A DNA stretch of 64,000 nucleotides, taken from positions 79,519 to 143,518 of the forward strand of contig NZ_FOFF01000020.1 of NCBI RefSeq assembly GCF_900110755.1, read 5' to 3'. Position numbers and translations under genes: made by a program. Shown piece after piece: positions 58,336-64,000 of the stretch; within the stretch, counting starts at the first letter, position 1, and every line of letters begins with the position of its first letter. The notes under the pieces are model-generated. The model was not told the origin of the DNA and did not search any database. It saw nothing but the letters and a program-made list of their open reading frames with translations. This DNA is from Streptomyces sp. yr375. Lineage in GTDB: Bacteria; Actinomycetota; Actinomycetes; Streptomycetales; Streptomycetaceae.

Positions 58336-58376
58336 TGTCCGGGCAGGTCGTGTCCGGTCAGGTCGTGTCCGGACAC
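58336..58376 (+). repeat. 15-bp tandem repeat ending in palindrome GTGTCCGGACAC
   Basis: TGTCCGGGCAGGTCG (58336-58350) and TGTCCGGTCAGGTCG (58351-58365) are followed by TGTCCGGACAC, whose join makes the perfect palindrome GTGTCCGGACAC (58365-58376). It ends 11 bp before the -10 TAGGGT of the Nudix gene, so a regulator site overlapping the promoter is likely. Confidence 0.65.
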
Positions 58377-58400
58377 GGCCGACTGGATAGGGTCGGGTCC

Positions 58401-58880
58401 ATGCCGACTCCTGACTTCATCACCGAGATCCGGGCCTCCGCAGGCCACCAACTGCTCTGGCTCCCCGGCGTCAGCGCCGTCGTCTTCGACGACGAGGGGC
58501 GTGTGCTGCTCGGCCAGCGCGCGGACAACCATCAGTGGTGCGTGATCTCGGGCATCCCGGACCCGGGCGAGCAGCCGGCGGACTGCGCCGTGCGCGAGGT
58601 GTACGAGGAGGCGGGCGTGCACTGCGTCCCCGAGCGCGTCGTCCTGATCCGCGCCGGGAGCCGGATGGAGTTTCCGAACGGCGACAAGTGCCAGTTCATG
58701 GACGTCACCTTCCGCTGCCGGGCCGTCGGCGGCGAGGCGCGGGTCAACGACGACGAGTCCGTCGCCGTGGGCTGGTTCGCCCTGGACGCCCTGCCGCCGA
58801 TGCAGGAACGGCAGCTCTTCCGCATCAAGCAGGCCCTCTCCGACGAGCCCACGTGGTTCGAGACCGCGACGACCGAGTAA
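58401..58880 (+). CDS. Nudix hydrolase
   Basis: 159-residue Nudix protein with the full box SGIPDPGEQPADCAVREVYE then EAGV, preceded by VVFDDEGRVLLGQRADNHQW. It hydrolyses a nucleoside diphosphate linked to another moiety; the substrate is unknown. ATG 58401 is 7 nt after TAGGGT (58388-58393), so the mRNA is probably leaderless. The in-frame ATG at 58335 lies in the repeat array and is unlikely. Downstream of lnt on the same strand, but with its own promoter. Confidence 0.9.
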   Translation: MPTPDFITEIRASAGHQLLWLPGVSAVVFDDEGRVLLGQRADNHQWCVISGIPDPGEQPADCAVREVYEEAGVHCVPERVVLIRAGSRMEFPNGDKCQFMDVTFRCRAVGGEARVNDDESVAVGWFALDALPPMQERQLFRIKQALSDEPTWFETATTE

Positions 58881-58915
58881 CGCGGGGGCGGTGACTGTAC
58901 GTCGTCCCGGACGTC

Positions 58916-58945
58916 CTGCGGTCCTACCGGCTGCGGTCCTACCGG
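58916..58945 (-). repeat. 15-bp tandem repeat (x2) spanning the stop codon of the esterase gene
   Basis: On the minus strand CCGGTAGGACCGCAG occurs twice end to end (58945-58931, 58930-58916). The first copy contains the stop TAG (58941-58939); the second repeats TAG in frame 15 nt later. Confidence 0.85.
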
Positions 58946-59997
58946 CGTCGGCCGCGCGCCCAGTGTTCGTCGATGAACCGGCGGATCTCGCGGGCCTTGT
59001 CGCGGTCCTCCGGGGTGCCGCCGAGGAACATGCCGTGGCCGGCCGCCTCGAAGACGTGCAGTTCCGCCTCGATCCCGGCCGCGCGCAGCGCCCGGTGCAT
59101 CCGGACCGTGTCCGACAGCAGCAGGTCACGGGTGCCGGTGGTGAGGATGGTCGGGGGGAATCCCCTGGCGAGGTCGCCGAAGAGCGGGGAGAGACCGGGG
59201 TCGCGCAGGTCGTGGCCGGCGGCGTAGAGGCGGATGGCCGGCATCAGGTCGGCGCTCAGTACGGAGTCGAGGCCGAGGTTGGTCCGCAGGCTGTCGCCGG
59301 CCCCGGTGAGGTCGGTGGCCGGGGTGCTCAGGACCAGCGCGGCGGGGAGCGGCAGGCCCTCGTCGCGGGCCCGCAGCAGCAGCGCGGCCGCCAGGTTGCC
59401 GCCCGCCGAACTCCCGCCGACGACGATCTCCTCGGGCCGGTGCTCACCCAGCAGCGCCCGGTAGGCGGCCAGGCAGTCGTCGAGCGCCACCGGGTAACGG
59501 TGGTCCGGCGGCATCCGGTAGTCGACCGCCCACACCCGCGCGCCCGTCGACACCGAGGTCAGGATGCCCCTGGCGCGGCAGACCTCCCCTTTCCCCGAGA
59601 TCCACGCGCCGCCGTGGATCTCCAGGTAGACCCGGCGGTCGTCGGGCGGGAGGCCCGCCGGAGTGATCACATGGACCGGGAAGCCGTCCAGGTCGAGCTG
59701 CTTGACCTCGACCTCGGCGTCGAGACGGGCCAGCGTGTCGCCGACCATCCCCCGCACCGCCTCGTCCGTGGCGGCGCTCAGCGCCCGCCAGCCGTCGAGA
59801 TCGTCGAGCTGCGGATACGGCGTGGTCGGCACCGGTACCCCGCGCGCGAGGACGGCCTGGGCCTCCTCGCTCACCGACGTGGGTACGGGGATGTGGCGCG
59901 CCGGCAGATGAAGGCCGGGGCGAGCGTCATTCGTCGACGCGCCGCACGGGACGTCGGGGCGCGGGGCGGGGGCGTCGGCCATCGAGTGGTCGGTCAT
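58939..59997 (-). CDS. Alpha/beta hydrolase, HSL-type esterase
   Basis: 352-residue esterase of the hormone-sensitive-lipase (alpha/beta-hydrolase-3) family. Oxyanion motif VYLEIHGGAWISGKGE, nucleophile elbow IVVGGSSAGGNLAAALLL (GxSxG), catalytic aspartate in TGTRDLLLSDTV and histidine in EAAGHGMFLGGTPED. ATG 59997 overlaps the GH3 stop (ATGA), so the two are translationally coupled. An acyl or acetyl group on a glycoside would be a sensible shared substrate with the beta-glucosidase (inference). The 3' end is tandemly repeated. Confidence 0.9.
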   Translation of the reverse strand: MTDHSMADAPAPRPDVPCGASTNDARPGLHLPARHIPVPTSVSEEAQAVLARGVPVPTTPYPQLDDLDGWRALSAATDEAVRGMVGDTLARLDAEVEVKQLDLDGFPVHVITPAGLPPDDRRVYLEIHGGAWISGKGEVCRARGILTSVSTGARVWAVDYRMPPDHRYPVALDDCLAAYRALLGEHRPEEIVVGGSSAGGNLAAALLLRARDEGLPLPAALVLSTPATDLTGAGDSLRTNLGLDSVLSADLMPAIRLYAAGHDLRDPGLSPLFGDLARGFPPTILTTGTRDLLLSDTVRMHRALRAAGIEAELHVFEAAGHGMFLGGTPEDRDKAREIRRFIDEHWARGRRR

Positions 59998-62267
59998 CGG
60001 GTGGTCTCCAGGATCCGGGTCAGGTCGTCGGTGGAGAGGGTGATGCCGGGAAAGTGCAGGAACTGGCGGGCCGGGATGGACGCGATCATGTGGATGAGGT
60101 CGCCGTTGGCCTCCGACCCCCGGCGCTGTTCCTCGGTCGCCCCGGCGCTGAGCGCCTGTTGGAGCAGCGGCCCGGCGACCGGGTGGGCGAGCCAGTCGCC
60201 GAGTGCGGAGTCGAGGGACAGGGCGACGGCGGTGGTGTCGCCGGTGAGGGTGACGGTCTGTTCGGCGACGACACGGCCGGCGCTCTCGCCGATCTGGACC
60301 GTGTACGAGCCCGGCGCGACCGCCCAACGGCTCTGCTCGACGTCGTAGTAGGCGAACGCGCGCCGGTCCAGGGGGAGTTCGACGGTACGGGACTCTCCGG
60401 GGAGTAGGGCGAGCTTGGTGAACGCGCGCAGTTCACGGGCGGGACGCCGTACCGGTCCGGCGGCGGTGGCCACGTACACCTGGACGACGTGCTTACCGGC
60501 CCGGTCACCGGTGTTGGTGACCGTGACCCGGACCGTGGCGGTGTCGTCGCCGGTGACGTCGACGGCCAACTCCCCGGTGCTGAACGTGGTGTAGCTCAGC
60601 CCGTGTCCGAAGGGGTAGCGGACGGCGCGGCCGACGGTCTCGTAGTGGCGGTAGCCGACCATCACGCCCTCGCCGTACCGGACATGGCCCGCCTCACCGG
60701 GGAAGGTGAGGTAACTGGGGTTGTCCGCCAGGCGGAGCGGGATGCTCTCGGCCAGGCGGCCGGACGGGTTGACGACGCCGGACAGTACGTCCGAGAGGGC
60801 GCCGCCCGCCGCCTGGCCGAGCAGCCAGCCCGCCACGATCGCGTCGGCGTCGTCGTGCCAGCCCTCCAGGGACACCACCCCGCCGGCCGAGACGACGACC
60901 ACGGTACGCGCGGCGACGGCGGCCACCGCGCGCACCAACTCCACCTGTTCGGCGGGAAGTTCGAGGTCCTCGCGGTCACTTCCCTCGGTCTCGCCGCGCA
61001 GTCCGACGAAGACCACCGCGACCTCGGCCTCCCGGGCGACCCGCACGGCCTCCTCGCGCAACGCCTCCGGATCCAGCGCTTGGTCCTGCGTGCACCCGGC
61101 CGCGTAGGTGACGGTGTGGCCGAGTGCCCGGAGCGCCGCCAACGGGGTGTCGACACAAGGGGCGTTGACGAGCGAGCTGCCACCACCCTGGAACTGCGGG
61201 TCGACGGCGAACTCGCCGACGACGGCGACCCGTGAACCTTCCACGAGCGGCAGGGCGTTGCCCTCGTTCTTCAACAGCACGACACAGTCGGCGGCCAACT
61301 CACGTGCCAGCGCGTGGTGTTCAGCGGCGAGCGCGTCTCCGACCGCCCCGACAGTCCCGGCCGCCTCGCTCGCGTCGGTCGCCCCGGCCGGGCCGGCTGC
61401 CGCCGCGTGGGCCGTCGCGGCGAGTTCGGCCACGCGTCGTACGCTCGCGTCGACGACGGCCTCGGCCAGGACGCCGTCGTGGACCGCTCGTACGATCGCC
61501 GCGTCGTTCGCGGTGTCCGGGCCGGGCATCTGCAGGTCGAGCCCGGCGGCCAGGGCGGCGACGCGGTCGCCGACTGCGCCCCAGTCCGAGACGACCACGC
61601 CTTCGAAACCCCACTCCGCGCGCAGTATGTCGGTGAGCAGCCGGCTGTGCTGCGAGGCCGGGACGCCGTTGAGGCGGTTGTAGGCGGCCATGACCGCCGC
61701 CGGGCGGGCCTCGGTGACGACGCGCTCGAACGCCGGCAGGTAGATCTCGCGCAGGGTGCGTTCGTCGACGTCGGCGCTGACCCGCATCCGGTTCGTCTCC
61801 TGGTTGTTGGCCGCGAAGTGCTTGACCGTCGCGCCCACGCCCTGCGCCTGGAGGGCCCGTACGAACGCCGCGCCCAGCACGCCGGACAGGAGCGGGTCCT
61901 CGGAGTAGTACTCGAAGTTGCGCCCGCACAGCGGGGACCGCTTGATGTTCACTCCGGGGCCCAGCAGGACGCCGACGCCCAGCGCGCGGGCCTCCCGGCC
62001 CAGCGCCGCGCCGACCCGGGCAGCGACCTCGGTGTCCCAACTGGACCCGACGGCGACGGCCGGGGGGAAGCAGGTGGCCGGTTCACTCGCGTGGAAGCCG
62101 AGGTGATCGGCGCCGGCCCGCTGGCGGCGGACGCCGTGCGGGCCGTCGGTCAGGACCACCGCGGGGACTCCCGCCTCGTCGAGCGCCCGGGTGGACCAGA
62201 AGTCCCCTCCCGAGAGCAGGGACGCCTTCTTCTCCAGGGGGAGAGCGGCGGGGTCGGACTGCTGCAT
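59994..62267 (-). CDS. Glycoside hydrolase family 3 beta-glucosidase-like
   Basis: 757-residue GH3 enzyme. The N-terminal TIM barrel has VLTDGPHGVRRQRAG, NIKRSPLCGRNFEYYSEDPL, VKHFAANNQETNRM and the nucleophile aspartate in GVVVSDWGAV. The alpha/beta sandwich has VALVGEFA-like VAVVGEFAVDPQFQGGGSSL, and there are PA14-less fibronectin-like C-terminal strands (TVRVTVTNTGDRAGKHVVQV). No signal peptide, so it acts inside the cell on an imported glycoside. ATG 62267 has GAAGGGA upstream on the minus strand. It heads a two-gene operon with the esterase and is divergent from an MFS transporter that could import or export the glycoside. Confidence 0.93.
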   Translation of the reverse strand: MQQSDPAALPLEKKASLLSGGDFWSTRALDEAGVPAVVLTDGPHGVRRQRAGADHLGFHASEPATCFPPAVAVGSSWDTEVAARVGAALGREARALGVGVLLGPGVNIKRSPLCGRNFEYYSEDPLLSGVLGAAFVRALQAQGVGATVKHFAANNQETNRMRVSADVDERTLREIYLPAFERVVTEARPAAVMAAYNRLNGVPASQHSRLLTDILRAEWGFEGVVVSDWGAVGDRVAALAAGLDLQMPGPDTANDAAIVRAVHDGVLAEAVVDASVRRVAELAATAHAAAAGPAGATDASEAAGTVGAVGDALAAEHHALARELAADCVVLLKNEGNALPLVEGSRVAVVGEFAVDPQFQGGGSSLVNAPCVDTPLAALRALGHTVTYAAGCTQDQALDPEALREEAVRVAREAEVAVVFVGLRGETEGSDREDLELPAEQVELVRAVAAVAARTVVVVSAGGVVSLEGWHDDADAIVAGWLLGQAAGGALSDVLSGVVNPSGRLAESIPLRLADNPSYLTFPGEAGHVRYGEGVMVGYRHYETVGRAVRYPFGHGLSYTTFSTGELAVDVTGDDTATVRVTVTNTGDRAGKHVVQVYVATAAGPVRRPARELRAFTKLALLPGESRTVELPLDRRAFAYYDVEQSRWAVAPGSYTVQIGESAGRVVAEQTVTLTGDTTAVALSLDSALGDWLAHPVAGPLLQQALSAGATEEQRRGSEANGDLIHMIASIPARQFLHFPGITLSTDDLTRILETTR

Positions 62268-62410
62268 GGGTGAAATCCCTTCGGCGGAGCGGGCCTTGCT
62301 GGCGGCCGAAATCTTTCCGTGTCAAAAATCTATCACTCGAAAAAATTAAGAGCTAGCCTGCGCGCAGTCAGTACAAGCGCTCTGCCCGTACGAGGAAGCC
62401 GGGGTGCCGT
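62268..62410. promoter_or_regulatory. Divergent control region of the GH3 operon and MFS gene
   Basis: Unusually AT-rich for this genome between 62320 and 62350 (TGTCAAAAATCTATCAC, AAAAAATTAAGAG). TAGCCT (62355-62360) is a -10 for the rightward MFS gene. ACAAGCGCTCTG (about 62373-62384), with the central AGCGCT of LacI-type sugar operators, lies just downstream. No regulator gene is adjacent within the window; one may lie beyond the IS element on the right. Confidence 0.5.
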
Positions 62411-63874
62411 ATGTCGCTCAACGTCGAGTCACAGCACACGGAGAGGGAGGCCGGGAGGTCCGGCTTCGGCGCGCGGTACGCGCTGATCCTGATCGCGCTG
62501 CTCTGGGCGTGTCAGTTGAACGGACTGATCGGCCTGATCTCCGGGAACGCCCAGTCCGCGATCGCCATCCACTTCCAGACCACCAAGATCTCCTGGTTCA
62601 GCCAGGTCGGGCTGCTGGGCGGCGTCTTCGCCACGCCCTTCGTGGTGAAGGCCGCCGCGATGTACGGCAAGCGGCGCGTGATGGTCGTCATCACCTCGTT
62701 CGGCCTGGTCGGCGACGTGCTCGCCGCGGTCGCGACGAACTACGAGACGCTGCTGGTCGGGCGGGCGCTGGCCGGCTTCTACGGAGCGGCGGGGGCGCTG
62801 ACCTACGCGCTGGCCCGCGATGTGTTCCCGCGCCGGCTGGTCGGTCCGGCCAGCGGACTCCTCGGCGGCGGCGTCGGCCTGGTCGCGCTGGGCGGGCCGT
62901 TCCTGTCCGGCTGGCTCCTCGACGACCACGGCTTCCGTACCGCGCTGTGGTTCATGGCGGCGGCCACCGCGCTGAGCCTGGTGCTGCTGCTGGTCTTCGT
63001 GCCCGAGAGCCCGGTGCGCGAGGAGCGCACCCGCATGGACTGGGCCGGCGGCTTCCTGCTGGGCGGCGGTCTCACGGCCGTCGTCTACGGCATCGGCGAA
63101 GGCGCGGGCTGGGGCTGGACCAGTGGCCGCACGCTGGGCGTCATCGGCGCCGGGATCGTGGCCGTGATCGCCTTCCTGGTGGTCGAGGGCAAGGTCGCCC
63201 ACCCCATGTTCCCCATCTCCCTGCTGGGGCGTCGCCGGGTGTGGACGACGTTCCTGGCGACGGGCCTCGTCTCGGGCGCGATCTACGCCGGGGGCGTCGT
63301 GACGAACCTGCTCACCCTCATGCCGAACATCCCGGGTGTCTCCGGCGGCCTGGGCTGGAGCGCGACGAAGGCGGCGCTGGTCGCCGCGCCCGGCAGCATC
63401 CTGGTGATCGGGGGCGCGGTGGCCACCGGGGCGCTCGCCCGGCGCTTCGACTCACGGCTGCTGCTGGCCGTCGGCGGCGGACTGGTGGCCGTCGGGATCG
63501 GCCTCACCTCCCAGTTCCACCACAGCGTCGCCCAGTTCATGGCGGTCGGCGTGTTCGGCGCGGTGGGGATGGGCATGGTCGTCTCCATGATCCCCGTCAT
63601 GATCATCGAGTCGGTGGAGCCGGAGGAACAGGCCCTGGCCAACGGCGCCCAGGGCATGGTGCAGGGTGTCGTGCAGGGGCTGCTCATGCAGGTCGCCTTC
63701 GTGGTCCTGGCCAAGGACGGCAAGGTCCTGAACGGCACCGAGTTCTACGGCGACGACGGCTACACCAACGGGTTCCTGCTGTTCGCCTGCGCGGTCGGCG
63801 TCGCCGCCCTGATGGTCCTGCTCATCCCCAAGGGCAAGCGCCTCGACGAGGCGGAGACCGGCCAGGCCGCCTGA
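62411..63874 (+). CDS. MFS transporter, 14-TMS type
   Basis: 487-residue transporter: SGFGARYALILIALLWACQL at the start, motif A-like KAAAMYGKRRVMVVITSFGL, LARDVFPRRLVGPASGLLGG (motif after TM4), PGSILVIGGAVATGALARRF and a C-terminal basic end. The group resembles DHA2 exporters, but its pairing with a GH3 glucosidase and an esterase suggests uptake or release of a glycosylated compound. ATG 62411 is the best start; GAGGAAG lies 14 nt upstream. The frame ends 69 bp before the 3' end of an IS30-type transposase. Confidence 0.88.
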   Translation: MSLNVESQHTEREAGRSGFGARYALILIALLWACQLNGLIGLISGNAQSAIAIHFQTTKISWFSQVGLLGGVFATPFVVKAAAMYGKRRVMVVITSFGLVGDVLAAVATNYETLLVGRALAGFYGAAGALTYALARDVFPRRLVGPASGLLGGGVGLVALGGPFLSGWLLDDHGFRTALWFMAAATALSLVLLLVFVPESPVREERTRMDWAGGFLLGGGLTAVVYGIGEGAGWGWTSGRTLGVIGAGIVAVIAFLVVEGKVAHPMFPISLLGRRRVWTTFLATGLVSGAIYAGGVVTNLLTLMPNIPGVSGGLGWSATKAALVAAPGSILVIGGAVATGALARRFDSRLLLAVGGGLVAVGIGLTSQFHHSVAQFMAVGVFGAVGMGMVVSMIPVMIIESVEPEEQALANGAQGMVQGVVQGLLMQVAFVVLAKDGKVLNGTEFYGDDGYTNGFLLFACAVGVAALMVLLIPKGKRLDEAETGQAA

Positions 63875-63930
63875 CCTGCCCGCGCACGGCCGAAGGCCCC
63901 TCGGATCTTGGGTTCAAGGGGTCGTCGCAA

Positions 63931-63952
63931 CACCACCTGGTTTCAGGTGGTG
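63931..63952 (-). terminator. Hairpin at the end of the IS30-type transposase
   Basis: CACCACCTG (63931-63939) and CAGGTGGTG (63944-63952) pair perfectly around GTTT, and the right arm holds the last codons and part of the stop of the transposase (TGA 63945-63943). It could also stop rightward readthrough from the MFS gene. Confidence 0.7.
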
Positions 63953-64000
63953 AGTAGATCACGTAGACGCTCGGCTGGGGTATCCCAGTCGAGCGTCTTG
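63943..64000 (-). mobile_element. IS30-family transposase, 3' end (rest outside window)
   Basis: The minus strand reads KTLDWDTPAERLRDLLTT-stop, the characteristic C-terminus of streptomycete IS30-family transposases. Only 19 codons fall in the window. Beyond the stop, GTGTTGCGACGACCCCTTGA (about 63935-63915 reversed) looks like the inner part of an IS30-type terminal inverted repeat, so the element's end is near 63905-63915, about 35 bp after the MFS stop. Whether the element is intact cannot be seen. Confidence 0.85.

Noticed and set aside
1..64000. tRNA, rRNA or large biosynthetic gene cluster
   Set aside because: No cloverleaf with a CCA-type acceptor, no rRNA-like conserved blocks, and no ketosynthase, adenylation or terpene-cyclase motifs were seen on either strand.

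Overview
The window is high-GC actinobacterial DNA, almost certainly from a Streptomyces chromosome. The signs are codon third positions that are nearly all G or C, many GTG starts, TANNNT -10 boxes placed 6-8 nt before start codons (leaderless genes), and streptomycete-type families: mycothiol-dependent DUF664-like proteins, TerD, Rv1733c-type proteins, DUF4395, DUF6986 and the HVDL-type cysteine leader peptide. About 50 complete genes are present. There are no rRNA or tRNA genes, no CRISPR array and no PKS/NRPS genes.

Layout. 1-5.1 kb: the 3' end of an SDR gene coupled to threonine aldolase; a transglutaminase-like gene with a promoter inside a large inverted repeat; an acyltransferase; a DUF4395/thioredoxin divergent pair; a Cys-ended leader peptide before a flavin reductase. 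5.1-13.1 kb: etfB-etfA; a Tat-exported phosphodiesterase-fold protein; a DUF6986 lyase-like gene with a promoter and operator; a VOC protein; a LacI regulator facing a ROK kinase across a perfect palindrome. 13.1-22.9 kb: low-complexity DNA with a decayed copy of the ADP-ribosylglycohydrolase 3' end; a TmrB/Nudix fusion; an M20 dipeptidase; a geranylgeranyl-reductase-like flavoprotein; a Ddn-like reductase and TetR gene sharing two matching operators; a two-component system. 22.9-28.3 kb: a lower-GC YdhR-like gene between hairpins and dead transposase fragments; two MFS transporters and a mycothiol-dependent isomerase-like gene.

28.3-43.9 kb: htpG; an MFS protein fused to three carboxypeptidase-regulatory-like repeats, followed by a decayed copy of its own 3' end; the fossil of a hydroxamate-siderophore locus (two broken FecCD permeases and a broken N-monooxygenase); an RlmG-like methyltransferase; AlkB; a second ROK protein; a 3-hydroxyisobutyrate-dehydrogenase-family enzyme; an anti-sigma-type ATPase; a cysteine-desulfhydrase-like PLP enzyme; SRPBCC and DeoR genes. 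43.9-64 kb: a membrane protein with a split alpha/beta-hydrolase motif; a beta-helix/AAA+ fusion; Rv1733c, MOSC, DUF6643 and double-TerD genes; an HpnB-like glycosyltransferase; a glutamate-racemase-like gene; an O-antigen-ligase-like gene; apolipoprotein N-acyltransferase; Nudix; an esterase/GH3 operon facing an MFS transporter; and the 3' end of an IS30-type transposase at the right edge.

Most of the window is ordinary core or conserved Streptomyces sequence. The accessory or damaged segments are 13.1-13.8, 22.9-23.9, 33.9-35.1 and 63.9-64.0 kb. One pattern recurs across the window: at several genes the last codons including the stop are tandemly repeated just downstream, as 8-15 bp units or as decayed 150-190 bp copies. 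All family names are from recognition of sequence motifs; no database search was possible.
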